From Conexibacter sp. DBS9H8 (GTDB lineage Bacteria > Actinomycetota > Thermoleophilia > Solirubrobacterales > Solirubrobacteraceae), in assembly GCF_023330685.1 (NCBI RefSeq), contig NZ_CP097128.1, positions 372,001 through 436,000 on the forward strand: DNA of 64,000 nt. Reading direction: 5' to 3'. Shown piece by piece: positions 33,117-41,913 of this stretch (positions are counted from its first letter, which is position 1; every line of letters starts with the position of its first letter). Below the pieces are notes generated by a model, which saw only the letters and a list, made by a program, of their open reading frames with translations, did not search any database and was not told the DNA's origin. Position numbers and translations under genes: made by a program.

Positions 33117-33938
33117 GTGGCCAGCGAATGCCTTCCCGGTCTGCGAATTCTCTTCATCGGTGACGTCGTCGGCGGGATCGGACGCCGGACGCTGCACGCG
33201 CTCCTGCCCGCACTGCGCGAGCGCCACGGCATCACCTTCACCGTCGTCAACGGCGAGAACAGCGCCGGCGGGGTCGGGATCACGCCGAAGATCGCACGGG
33301 AGTTCCTCGCCGCCGGAGTCGACGTGATCACCCTCGGCAACCACACCTACCACCAGCGTGAGATCTACCCCTACCTCGATGAGGAGCCGCGGATCCTGCG
33401 CCCGGTCAACTTCCTGCGCAGCCAGCCCGGGCACGGGTTCACCGTCGTCGAGCGGGACGGGGTCCGCCTCGGGGTGCTCAACATCTCGACGAACCTGTAC
33501 ATGGACCTCGCGCTGCCGATGTTCGCGGAGGCCGACGCGGCGCTCTATGCCATGCGGGAGAAGACCGACCACATCCTCGTCGACGTGCACGGAGAGGCGA
33601 CGTCGGAGAAGATCGGCCTCGGCTGGCATCTCGACGGCCGGGTCACCGCCGTCGTCGGCACCCACACCCACGTGCCGACCAACGACTTCCGGGTCCTGCC
33701 CGGCGGCACCGCCTACATCACCGACGTCGGCATGACCGGCCCGCGCGGCGGCGTTCTCGGGGTCGTCAAGGAGCTCGCGATCCAGTCGATGCAGACGCGG
33801 ATGCCCGCGCGCTTTGTCACCTCAGAGGTCGATCCGTGGCTCAACGGCGTGGTGATCGAGACGGGGTCTGAGCCCCACCGGGCGGCCGCGATCACACCGG
33901 TGCTGGAGCCCGCGCCCGCCTCGGTGACCGGCCGCTGA
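33117..33938 (+). CDS. ymdB: YmdB-type metallophosphoesterase (TIGR00282)
   Basis: A 273-residue calcineurin-like phosphodiesterase with the family ligands in order: IGDVVGGIGR, NGENSAGG, LGNHTY, VDVHGEATSEK and GTHTHVPT. B. subtilis YmdB hydrolyses 2',3'-cAMP and influences biofilm versus motility. Start is GTG 33117 with GGAAGT eight bases before; the longer frame from 33087 lies in the divergent gene. The last 47 bases overlap the convergent glycosyltransferase gene. Confidence 0.9.
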   Translation: MASECLPGLRILFIGDVVGGIGRRTLHALLPALRERHGITFTVVNGENSAGGVGITPKIAREFLAAGVDVITLGNHTYHQREIYPYLDEEPRILRPVNFLRSQPGHGFTVVERDGVRLGVLNISTNLYMDLALPMFAEADAALYAMREKTDHILVDVHGEATSEKIGLGWHLDGRVTAVVGTHTHVPTNDFRVLPGGTAYITDVGMTGPRGGVLGVVKELAIQSMQTRMPARFVTSEVDPWLNGVVIETGSEPHRAAAITPVLEPAPASVTGR

Positions 33939-35772
33939 CGCGCTCGGAGCCGATCACGCTCTCGATCGTCGGGTGGACGAGCACGAGGGCGACGATGACG
34001 AGCGGGAAGAACCAGACGATGTACAGGTAGAACCAGTAGGTGAGGCTGCACTCGACGGCGATCATCAGCGCGCCGCCGAGGGCGGCGACCTGCACGAGGC
34101 TGCGTCGCCCGCGCGGGAACACCATCACGAGGAAGGCGGCGAGCACGGTGAGGCCCTGCCAGATCCGCTGCTCGACGATCAGCTTCGAGGTGACCCCGCC
34201 GAAGGTGTCGCCCCACAGGCCCCACACCGAGAACGGTGCCGGGCGGGACGTCTGGTAGGTGATCGTGTCGGTCCAGAAGTAGCTGAGGTCGTGGTTGAGC
34301 AGGACCGGGGCCATCGCCACCGCGAGGGTGATGACAAAGCCGGCGAGGTAGAGCGCGCCGCGGCGCAGACCGGCCCGGCCCCGCCAGCTGCCCCACTCCC
34401 CGGTGCCGCGGAGCATCAGCGGCCCGAGCACGAGCGGGGCGAACTTCGTCAGCCCGGCGAGGGCGAGCATGATCCCGCGCGCCGGCGCGGAGGTGACCAC
34501 GAGCAGGGTGGCGACGATCCCCAGCGCGACGAGCGAGTCGTTGGAGTTGGAGGAGAGGACGTACAGCGTGAACGGGTAGGCCGCCCACAGGTAGGCGAGC
34601 ACCACCCCGAAGCCCGGCCCGCGAACGCGGCGGCCGAGCAGGAACAGGCCGACCATCGTCAACAGGTCAAAGGCGATCGCCGCCGCGTGGGAGGCCGGCA
34701 GACCGTCCCACACGCCGCTCCAGCCGAGCGCGGCGACCGCCGGCACGTAGCTGAGGTAGTTGACCGGACCGTAGGTGTCGCCCGCCCCGTTGCTGTTGGG
34801 CCAGCAGTCGTTCGTCGCGACGGTCACCGCGCCACAGGTCGCGCTGCTCGGATCGCCGTAGAGCTTCTGGCCGTGCAGGAGCTTGTAGCCGCCGATCGTC
34901 CCCGCATAGCCGACGTCGATCACGTTCGAGTCGGTGACGTTGAGCCCGACCCGGAAACCGACGAGGAAGACGATCAGCACCGCCAGCCACGGGGTCGGGA
35001 TGAGCACCCGGAGCGGCTCGCGGGGCCGCCCGATGCCGAACCCGAGCAGCCCGAGGCGGACCATCAGGTACGCCATGAACGGGTAGACGGTCGGGACCGA
35101 CAGCCCGAGGTCGGCGTGGTTGAAGAAGGCGAGGGAGATCGAGAAGCCGAGCAGGACGAGGAGGTCGAGGTGCCACAGGGTCGGCCGCCGCCGCCACGGG
35201 ATGAACGGAAGGACGAAGAACAGGCAGATCGGCAGCCAGATCCACGGATGGTTGACGACGCGACCGAACGCGCCCGGGTAGCCGCGGGCCATCGTCCAGG
35301 CGACCTGGTAGCCCGTCCAGGCCTGGGAGACCTGACCCGTCGCGTCGACGACGTAGACCTGGATCTCCTCCCACTGGGGGTGGGAGCGGATCTTCGGGGA
35401 GGTGAACCAGCTCACCTGCCAGACCCCACCCCCGCGGGTGTAGACGTAGGGGACGAGGGTCTTGGGCATCTTCGCCAGCTGCGAGTGGACGTACGGGTTC
35501 GCCCGGGCGATCGCGAGCACCTGGTTCCCGGTGAGCCGGTAGCCCGGGGGCGGGACGGACATCGAGGCGACGAGTGTCGGCGTGCCCGGCGGGGCTGACT
35601 GGGGGGTCTCCCCCGGCGGCGCCCACGCCGACGCCCCGGCCGGCAGCGCGAGCGCGAGGACGAGGACGAGGACGCCCCCGAGCAGGAGGGCGAGGACGCG
35701 CGGGCGGCGCGCGGGCCGCCTGAGATGACCGGTCCGCGCGGGGAGCGGCCGGTTCAGGCCTTGAAGCTCCAC
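33892..35772 (-). CDS. GT87-like membrane glycosyltransferase with secreted N-terminal domain
   Basis: A 626-residue protein. After a signal-like helix (VLALLLGGVLVLVLALALPA) comes an outside domain of about 130 residues with PepSY-like character (GNQVLAIARANPYVHS; EIQVYVVDATGQV), then about ten membrane helices with GDTYGPVNYLSYVPA, the loop expected in polyprenol-phosphate-dependent mannosyltransferases. Start is taken as the GTG at 35772, overlapping the GtrA gene end; it is uncertain. The GtrA partner suggests lipid-linked sugar transfer to cell-surface polymers. Confidence 0.72.
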   Translation of the reverse strand: MELQGLNRPLPARTGHLRRPARRPRVLALLLGGVLVLVLALALPAGASAWAPPGETPQSAPPGTPTLVASMSVPPPGYRLTGNQVLAIARANPYVHSQLAKMPKTLVPYVYTRGGGVWQVSWFTSPKIRSHPQWEEIQVYVVDATGQVSQAWTGYQVAWTMARGYPGAFGRVVNHPWIWLPICLFFVLPFIPWRRRPTLWHLDLLVLLGFSISLAFFNHADLGLSVPTVYPFMAYLMVRLGLLGFGIGRPREPLRVLIPTPWLAVLIVFLVGFRVGLNVTDSNVIDVGYAGTIGGYKLLHGQKLYGDPSSATCGAVTVATNDCWPNSNGAGDTYGPVNYLSYVPAVAALGWSGVWDGLPASHAAAIAFDLLTMVGLFLLGRRVRGPGFGVVLAYLWAAYPFTLYVLSSNSNDSLVALGIVATLLVVTSAPARGIMLALAGLTKFAPLVLGPLMLRGTGEWGSWRGRAGLRRGALYLAGFVITLAVAMAPVLLNHDLSYFWTDTITYQTSRPAPFSVWGLWGDTFGGVTSKLIVEQRIWQGLTVLAAFLVMVFPRGRRSLVQVAALGGALMIAVECSLTYWFYLYIVWFFPLVIVALVLVHPTIESVIGSERVSGRSPRRARAPAPV

Positions 35773-36254
35773 AGCTTCTGGGCGACGAACGAGAACGGCG
35801 TCGCGATCACGTAGGCGAGCGCGTTGGCCGGAACCTTGTCCAGCCCGGTGCTCGCGACGAGGCCGAGGTAGATGCAGTAGGCGAGTCCGGCGACGAGCAG
35901 CGACACGAGCAGGAAGCGGACCCCCTGCTTGCCGATGTGGTGGTGCTTGGCGTCGAAGGTCCAGTTGCGGTTCCACCAGAAGTTGTTCGCCGTGCCGAAC
36001 AGGGAGGCGATCCAGAAGGCGACGGTGTGCTCGATCCCGAGCACGTGCAGGAGGAGGGCGAAGGCGATGTTGTTGACGACGTAGCCGGAGCCGCCGACGC
36101 AGAGGAACCGGAACGCCTGGCGGTGGTTGTTCGGATGCCGGAGCGCATCGACGATCAGGTCGACGCGGGAGATCGTCGCCTCGGCGGCCGCCTCGACGGC
36201 CGGCACGGCGCTGACGGCGGGGAAGTCGAGGGTGCTGGTCATTTCGTCGGACAC
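35754..36254 (-). CDS. GtrA-family membrane protein
   Basis: A 166-residue protein with four membrane helices. FLCVGGSGYVVNNIAFALLLH and FGTANNFWWNRNWTFD are GtrA-family hallmarks, and the C-terminal FSFVAQKLWSFK is typical. GtrA proteins are proposed to flip undecaprenyl-linked sugars. Start is GTG at 36254; ATG 36242 is possible. It overlaps the glycosyltransferase gene and precedes it, so the two probably act together. Confidence 0.88.
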   Translation of the reverse strand: MSDEMTSTLDFPAVSAVPAVEAAAEATISRVDLIVDALRHPNNHRQAFRFLCVGGSGYVVNNIAFALLLHVLGIEHTVAFWIASLFGTANNFWWNRNWTFDAKHHHIGKQGVRFLLVSLLVAGLAYCIYLGLVASTGLDKVPANALAYVIATPFSFVAQKLWSFKA

Positions 36255-36316
36255 AGGACGGAATCTAGTTGCGGGATCTCAGCCTGAAATAAGGAAGCGC
36301 ACACACTAACCCAGCA

Positions 36317-37885
36317 CTAATCCGCGCCGAGCCGGTCCTGTGAGGAGAAATGATCGCACACGAGCGCGGTGATGTCCTGAAGCCTCCACGGTCGTCCAGC
36401 CGCCGGCGGCTGCCCGGCGAGGCCGCAGAAGGCGAGCGTCGCGAACGAGTCGCAGCGGTGCAGGGAGCCGTGGCTGCCCCCGCCGATGTGATCCTGTCCA
36501 CCCCAGTCGGCGAACTCCCGGCCCGGGCCGGCGGAGGCGAGGACGTCTCCGGCGTGGGCGCAGTGCAGCGCCGACCAGACGCGTCCGAGGGCGTCGGGAT
36601 AGTCGGGCGTCACGAGCGTGCCCGCGTCGATGGTGGCCCCGAGCACGGCGAGGTCGCCGCTCACCCGCCAGCCGCGGCCGTGGCGGTCGACGACACCGCT
36701 CCCGGGCGCGAAGGCGAGCCGCCCACCCGCGCCGCCCTCGCCGGCGCCGGCGATGACCGCCTCCTCACCCTCCTGCCACATGATCAGGTCGACCCCGTCA
36801 AGGCCGGCGAGCGTCTCCACGCTCGCGGCGATCAGCTCCTCGCGCCGCGGCTCGTCGAGGACGTAGACCTGGGCCGAGCGCATCGAGGGACAGACCGCGA
36901 GCTCGCCGGGGGTGGCCAGGGGCCCGCTCTCCCAGCGCAGGCCGGGCTCGCGGACGGTGTCGAGCACCGAGTCGCGCAACCGTCGTGGGGTGGCGACCGA
37001 GAACCCGGCGAACGCCTCGAGGATCGGGATGCTCGCCGTGATCTCCGTCTGGGCGTGATCGGAGCAGACGATCACCGCGTTGGTGGCGAGGAACCGGTCC
37101 GTCCCGCCGGCGGCGTCCATCAGCCGCTGGAGCTGGCGGTCGGCGGCGGCGATCGAGCTCACCTGCGCGGCGGGACCGTCCCGGTGGGAGACCGCGTCGT
37201 TGTCGGGCAGGCTGAAGAGGAGGAAGTCGTACAGGTCGTGGGCGGCGAGGTAGGCCCCGACACAGCCGGTGTGCTGGTCACGGATTCCCGGCATCCCGAG
37301 CTGGCTGCGACAGCCCGTCCGGCGGCTCGCGTACAGGTCGGCGTAGAACAGCTCGCGCGGGCCCTGCACCGGCTTGGTGAACACGGTCGAGCCGACGATC
37401 TTGGCGAGGGCGCCCTCATCGGAGACCTGGTGGGTGTGCCGGCCCCGGTAGATGAGGTAGGTCGTGCCGGCCGTCCGCACGCCCGCGTCGTCGAGGCGCT
37501 CGAACACGGTCGCCACCTCCCGGGAGAGGTGCTCGGCGTTCATCCGGTAGACGGTGTCGGTGAGCGAGCGCAGGACGCCGTGGCGCCGGGAGGCGGTGAA
37601 GGAGGAGCCGTATTCGACGTAGCGGTGCTCGCCCCGGTGAAACCAGTTCATCGCCGGGATCCCGTGCTCGGCCGGACCGGCGCCGGTCGTGATCGTCGCC
37701 GCGCAGACGGGGGTGACCGACGGGAACGGAGCGACGCACTCGGGGATGTAGGTCCCCTCGGCGAGGATCCGCCCGAGCGCCGGAGCCTGCCCCTGGGCGA
37801 TCGCCTCCTCGAGCATCGCCGGGACCATCGCGTCAACGACGACGAGGACGAGCTTCTTGAGGCCCCCTGCGACGGGCCGGCTCAT
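36317..37885 (-). CDS. Alkaline phosphatase/nucleotide pyrophosphatase family hydrolase
   Basis: A 522-residue soluble hydrolase of the type I phosphodiesterase/nucleotide pyrophosphatase fold. LVLVVVDAMVP carries the first metal Asp, FPSVTPVCAATITTG the nucleophile Thr, PDNDAVSHRDG and CSDHAQTEI further metal ligands, and GGSHGSLHRCDS the final His. No signal peptide, so it is cytosolic unless exported otherwise. Start ATG at 37885. Substrate unknown; phosphodiester or phosphonate hydrolysis fits. Confidence 0.82.
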   Translation of the reverse strand: MSRPVAGGLKKLVLVVVDAMVPAMLEEAIAQGQAPALGRILAEGTYIPECVAPFPSVTPVCAATITTGAGPAEHGIPAMNWFHRGEHRYVEYGSSFTASRRHGVLRSLTDTVYRMNAEHLSREVATVFERLDDAGVRTAGTTYLIYRGRHTHQVSDEGALAKIVGSTVFTKPVQGPRELFYADLYASRRTGCRSQLGMPGIRDQHTGCVGAYLAAHDLYDFLLFSLPDNDAVSHRDGPAAQVSSIAAADRQLQRLMDAAGGTDRFLATNAVIVCSDHAQTEITASIPILEAFAGFSVATPRRLRDSVLDTVREPGLRWESGPLATPGELAVCPSMRSAQVYVLDEPRREELIAASVETLAGLDGVDLIMWQEGEEAVIAGAGEGGAGGRLAFAPGSGVVDRHGRGWRVSGDLAVLGATIDAGTLVTPDYPDALGRVWSALHCAHAGDVLASAGPGREFADWGGQDHIGGGSHGSLHRCDSFATLAFCGLAGQPPAAGRPWRLQDITALVCDHFSSQDRLGAD

Positions 37886-37904
37886 GCGAGAGGGCCGGAA
37901 CCGC

Positions 37905-38498
37905 TCATCTGAGGATGCGCAGGCCTGCGTACTTCTGGGCCTCGCGGCCCCGCCCGGTGAACCAGATCCCGGCGAGGCCGAGCAGCACGACGATCCCGGC
38001 CGGCGGGGCGACGGCGGAGAGGAGCGCGGCAAGCAGCGCGGCCCCCTCGGCGATCAGTGGCACCCCGAGGGCGGCCGCCTCGGCGTCGAGGCGCCCGCGC
38101 AGCCGACGCAGGAACGGGCGGGCGGCGAGCACCCCGGCACCAGCGCACAGCACGCCGCCGACGAGGCCCGGCCAGACCGCGTCATGCTGGTGGGCGAGCA
38201 GCCCACCGAACACGATCGCGCCGACCGCCGCCCCGAACAGCCCGCTCAGCCACACCCCGCGCCCCTCGTCGAGGAGGGCGCCGCGCCGCGAGGCCTCGAG
38301 CGCGATCAGGACGACCGCGGCGAGGGCGACGACGATCAGGAACGGGGCCTTCCCGACGAACGCGAAGCTCGAGTGGTTGAAGTGGACTCCGAAGTCGGCG
38401 AGACCGAGCAGCCCGGCGACGAGGCCGGGGAGGAACGGGCGGATCCCCGCCGCGGCGGCGATCCCGATGCCGGAGAAGATGTCGAAGAGCAGATGCAC
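37905..38498 (-). CDS. DUF4126 membrane protein
   Basis: A 197-residue protein with about five membrane helices. IFSGIGIAAAAGIRPFLPGLVAGL at the N-terminus and GAAVGAIVFGGLLA are typical of DUF4126. Start GTG at 38498, 20 bases from the divergent aminotransferase gene. It precedes the phosphodiesterase-like gene by 19 bases and may share its transcript. Function unknown. Confidence 0.8.
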   Translation of the reverse strand: MHLLFDIFSGIGIAAAAGIRPFLPGLVAGLLGLADFGVHFNHSSFAFVGKAPFLIVVALAAVVLIALEASRRGALLDEGRGVWLSGLFGAAVGAIVFGGLLAHQHDAVWPGLVGGVLCAGAGVLAARPFLRRLRGRLDAEAAALGVPLIAEGAALLAALLSAVAPPAGIVVLLGLAGIWFTGRGREAQKYAGLRILR

Positions 38499-38518
38499 GG
38501 TCCTGTACCGTCGGGGAG

Positions 38519-39958
38519 GTGACGATATCTGAGGACGGTAACCGAGGTCCGCTTCGGTCGCGCCCCCGCTCGACCGCCCGGGAACTCGAGCGCTACGGCG
38601 CCCTGTTCGCCGAGCGGACGAAGGTGATGCGGTCCTCGGCGATGCGCGACCTGATGGCCCTCACCGAACGGGCCGACGTCATCTCCCTCGCCGGGGGCCT
38701 TCCCGACACGACGACCTTTCCGGCCGACTCCTACGCCTCCCTGATGGGAACCGTCGCCGCCCAGTCCTGTGCGCGGGCCCTCCAGTACGGGCCGACGGAG
38801 GGGCTCGCGGCGGTGAAGCGCTGCGTCGCGGCGGTGATGGCCGCGGAGGGGGCGATCGTCGACCCCGGCGAGGTGCTCATCACGACCGGCGGCCAGCAGG
38901 TGATCGACCTCGTCTGCAAGACCCTGCTGGACCCGGGGGACATCGTCATCGCCGAGGCGCCGACCTACCCGGGCGCGGTCCCGACGTTCTGCTCCTATGA
39001 GGCCGAGGTGATCCAGATCCCCCTCGACCGGGACGGGATGCGCACCGATCTGCTCACCGAGACGCTCGACCGCCTCGACGCGCACGGGCGCCGGCCGAAG
39101 TTCATCTACACGATCCCGAACTTCCATAATCCCGCCGGGGTCACCCTGTCGCTCGAGCGCCGCCACGCGCTCGTCGCTCTCGCCGCCGAGCGGGAGATCC
39201 TCATCCTCGAGGACAACCCCTACGGCCTGCTCCGTTACGAAGGAGACGCGCTGCCGACCCTGTTCAGCCTCGAGCGCGACTTCGTCATCTACGCCTCGAC
39301 GTTCTCGAAGATCCTCTCGCCAGGTGTCCGTCTCGGCTGGACGGTCGCCCCGGCCCCGGTGATGGCGAAGCTCAACATCGGCAAGCAGGCCTCGGACCTG
39401 TGCTCCTCGAGCATCTCCCAGTACTTCGTCTCCGCCTACTTCGACTCCGGGCCATGGGAGGACTACGTCCGCTCGCTCGTCGGGATCTACCGCCTGCGCC
39501 GCGACGTGATGCTCGACGCGCTCGCCGAGCACCTGCCCCGGGAGGCGGCGTGGACCCACCCCCGGGGCGGCCTGTTCATCTGGGTGACCCTGCCCGACTA
39601 CATCGACACGACCGACCTGCTCGCCCGTGCTCTCGAGGAGCGGGTCGCCTTCGTCCCCGGCCGCGCCGCCTACCTCGACGGCCGCGGCGGATCGGAGCTG
39701 CGACTCAACTTCTCCGGGGTCGGCGAGGAGGAGATCCGCGAGGGGGTCCGGCGGATCGGCGAGGTCGTCCGTGAACAGGTCGCCCTGTATGGCACCCTCA
39801 CGGGCGTCCCGGCGGTGCCGGCCTCCCAGAGCGCTCCGGCCCCGGCGGGGTCGCTCGGCGGCCGGCTGACCGGCTCGGCCGCCTCCCCGGGAGCGCCAGG
39901 TGCTCCGGCGGAGGCCGCCCTCGCCCCCGTCGTCTCGCTCCGGCGCACACGGGCGTGA
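38519..39958 (+). CDS. PLP-dependent aminotransferase (2-aminoadipate/MocR-like class)
   Basis: A 479-residue fold type I aminotransferase. ISLAGGLPDTTTFP, LQYGPTEGLAAVKR, TTGGQQVIDLV, PNFHNPAGV and STFSKILSPGVRLGW (PLP-binding Lys) are those of the LysN/2-aminoadipate group. No winged helix precedes it, so it is an enzyme rather than a MocR regulator. A Pro/Ala-rich tail of about 45 residues is unusual. GTG start with GGGGAGG upstream. It overlaps ddl by 4 bases, which suggests a role tied to D-Ala-D-Ala supply or alanine/glutamate balance. Confidence 0.88.
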   Translation: MTISEDGNRGPLRSRPRSTARELERYGALFAERTKVMRSSAMRDLMALTERADVISLAGGLPDTTTFPADSYASLMGTVAAQSCARALQYGPTEGLAAVKRCVAAVMAAEGAIVDPGEVLITTGGQQVIDLVCKTLLDPGDIVIAEAPTYPGAVPTFCSYEAEVIQIPLDRDGMRTDLLTETLDRLDAHGRRPKFIYTIPNFHNPAGVTLSLERRHALVALAAEREILILEDNPYGLLRYEGDALPTLFSLERDFVIYASTFSKILSPGVRLGWTVAPAPVMAKLNIGKQASDLCSSSISQYFVSAYFDSGPWEDYVRSLVGIYRLRRDVMLDALAEHLPREAAWTHPRGGLFIWVTLPDYIDTTDLLARALEERVAFVPGRAAYLDGRGGSELRLNFSGVGEEEIREGVRRIGEVVREQVALYGTLTGVPAVPASQSAPAPAGSLGGRLTGSAASPGAPGAPAEAALAPVVSLRRTRA

Positions 39959-40917
39959 GCCACGTCGCCGTCCTCAAGGGGGGACGCTCACTCGAGCGCC
40001 AGGTGTCGCTGAAGTCCGCTGCCCGGGTCGAGGAGTCCCTGCGCCGCCTCGGCCACCGTGTGAGCGCGATCGACGTCGGCGCCGATCTCGTCACGCAGCT
40101 GACCGCATCCGCCCCGGATCTCGCCTTCATCGTCCTGCACGGCCGCGACGGCGAGGACGGGACCGTCCAGGAGCTGCTCGACGTCCTCGGCGTCCCCTAC
40201 ACCGGCTCGCGCGCGTCGGCGTGCGCGGTCGCCGGGGACAAGGTGGCGGCCAAGCGGGCGCTCCGCCGAGCCGGCCTCCCGACGCCGGCGTTCTTCGCCT
40301 TCACCGAGGGGGCGTTCCAGGCGCTCGGAGCCGGTCAGGCCCTCGGCGCGCTCGAGCGCCACCTCGGGTTCCCGATCGTCGTCAAGCCGGCCGCCCAGGG
40401 GTCCGCGCTCGGCATTCGCTTCGCGCACTCCGCGGCCGAGCTGCCGACCGCCCTGATCGCTGCCTTCTCCTACGACCGCACCGTCCTGCTCGAGCGGTTC
40501 ATCGCCGGGCGGGACCTTGCCGTCGGGATCATCGACGGAGCCGACGGCGGTCAGGCGCTGCCGGTCGTCGAAGCGCTCCCGGAGGCCGGACCGGACCGGC
40601 CGGGGACCGCCTATGACTACGAGTCGCGGTACGAGATCGGCCGTACCCGCTTCTGCTGCCCGGCGGAGCTGCCCGACGCGCTGGCCGAGCGGGCCCAGGA
40701 GATCGCCCTGGCGGTGTACCGCGAACTCGGCTGCGGGGGCTTCGGCCGCGTCGACCTGATGCTCGAGGAGGCAACCGGGGAGCTGGCGGTGCTCGAGCTC
40801 AACCCGATCCCGGGCCTCACGGAGACGAGCCTGCTTCCGATCGCCGCGGACGCGGCCGGGGTCGGCTTTGACGAGCTCGTCGAAACGATCCTCGCCGCGG
40901 TGTGGGCGCCCGCCTGA
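39955..40917 (+). CDS. ddl: D-alanine--D-alanine ligase
   Basis: ATP-grasp ligase making the D-Ala-D-Ala dipeptide for peptidoglycan, 320 residues. Motifs: VLKGGRSLERQVSLKS, VLHGRDGEDGTVQELLDVLGVPYTGS, DKVAAKRAL, VKPAAQGSALGI and LELNPIPGLTETSLLP for metal and nucleotide. Start is GTG 39955 overlapping the aminotransferase stop (GTGA), showing coupling. Close similarity to ligases with other amino acid specificity cannot be excluded, but the family assignment is firm. Confidence 0.9.
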   Translation: MSHVAVLKGGRSLERQVSLKSAARVEESLRRLGHRVSAIDVGADLVTQLTASAPDLAFIVLHGRDGEDGTVQELLDVLGVPYTGSRASACAVAGDKVAAKRALRRAGLPTPAFFAFTEGAFQALGAGQALGALERHLGFPIVVKPAAQGSALGIRFAHSAAELPTALIAAFSYDRTVLLERFIAGRDLAVGIIDGADGGQALPVVEALPEAGPDRPGTAYDYESRYEIGRTRFCCPAELPDALAERAQEIALAVYRELGCGGFGRVDLMLEEATGELAVLELNPIPGLTETSLLPIAADAAGVGFDELVETILAAVWAPA

Positions 40918-40966
40918 CGCGAAGCCGGACCCGCCGGGACGGGCCTCAGGTGACGGCGTGACCGGC

Positions 40967-41377
40967 TCAGGCGAGGTCGGCGACGAGCACCGGCATCCGG
41001 GCGAGCGCCCGCACGGCGATCGGCGGCAGGGTCTCGGTCGCCTCGGTGAGGATCCGCGGGTTGGCGAACCCGAACCGGCGGCCGCGCCGGATCATCTCCC
41101 CGCCCCCGGCCGCCTGCAGATTCTTGACCCACTGCGCAGTCGCCGAGTACGGGAGCGGGATCGCGACCTTGCCGTCGTAGAGCTGGGCGATCACCGGCGT
41201 GGTGAACACGCGGCGGCTGCGGCGTCCGACGTGGACGACGACGGCGAGCGGCGGCAGGTAGGGGGCGTAGATCCCCTGCACCCGGTTGGTGACCCGGAGG
41301 TTGAAGGCCGGCAGCCAGGCCGGCATCAGCGAGCGGTTGGCGTCGACGGGCCGGCGGGGGGAGGGGGCCGGCGCCAC
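40967..41377 (-). CDS. DUF385/Ddn-like nitroreductase family protein
   Basis: A 136-residue protein of the split-barrel flavin/deazaflavin group: VVVHVGRRSRRVFTTPVIAQLYDGKVAIPLPYS and TAQWVKNLQAAGG are the conserved core seen in F420-dependent quinone reductase/nitroreductase proteins. Start is GTG 41377 with GGGGAG eight bases upstream, five bases after the nuclease gene stop. Whether it binds F420, FMN or heme is not settled by sequence. Confidence 0.72.
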   Translation of the reverse strand: MAPAPSPRRPVDANRSLMPAWLPAFNLRVTNRVQGIYAPYLPPLAVVVHVGRRSRRVFTTPVIAQLYDGKVAIPLPYSATAQWVKNLQAAGGGEMIRRGRRFGFANPRILTEATETLPPIAVRALARMPVLVADLA

Positions 41378-41382
41378 CGGAC

Positions 41383-41868
41383 TCACTCCCCGAGGAAGTC
41401 GTCGGGCTTGACGCTGTCGAGGAAGTCCTTGAACTTCTCGACGACCTCCTCGGTGTCCTCGACGTCGTGTTCGAACTCGATCGCCGACTCGGCGATCACC
41501 TCGTCTGCGGCGAAGATCGGGGCACCGGAGCGAACCGCGAGCGCGAGGGCATCCGAGGGCCGTGAGTCGATCTCCACGTCGCGGCCGGCCGTCCGCAGCG
41601 AGATGGAGGCGTAGAAGGTGTTCTCGCGCAGCTCGGTCACCGACACGCGCGTGCACTCGACCTCCAGCTCCCCGAGTACCTCTGCGAGCAGGTCATGGGT
41701 CATCGGGCGCGGGGTCGAGGCCCCCTGCAGTTTCATCAGGATTGCCGCCGCCTCCGGGTGGCCGATCCAGATCGGCAGGAACTTGTTGGAATCGACCGCC
41801 TTGAGCAGCACGATCGGCTGCTTGCCGACCATGTCGAAACTGACGCCGTAGATCACCATCTCCTGCAC
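41383..41868 (-). CDS. Bifunctional nuclease family protein (BFN/DUF151)
   Basis: A 161-residue protein of the BFN family: QPIVLLKAVDSNKFLPIWIGHPEAAAI, RPMTHDLLAEVL and DVEIDSRPSDALALAVRSGAPIF are its conserved blocks; plant members have RNase and DNase activity. An acidic helical tail follows. Start is GTG 41868 with AGGAG six bases upstream, preferred over the ATG three codons later. Physiological role in bacteria is unclear. Confidence 0.88.
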   Translation of the reverse strand: MQEMVIYGVSFDMVGKQPIVLLKAVDSNKFLPIWIGHPEAAAILMKLQGASTPRPMTHDLLAEVLGELEVECTRVSVTELRENTFYASISLRTAGRDVEIDSRPSDALALAVRSGAPIFAADEVIAESAIEFEHDVEDTEEVVEKFKDFLDSVKPDDFLGE

Positions 41869-41913
41869 GTGTGGCTCCTGACTTAGGTTCGGCCAGTATA
41901 CGTTTGGACCACC

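Noticed and set aside
32038..33327. 429-codon plus-strand frame rich in Asp, Glu and Arg
   Set aside because: It is the antisense of the AI-2E transporter gene, with GC-codon-driven composition and no domain pattern. Similar antisense frames at 33973-35598 and 36350-37912 were rejected for the same reason.
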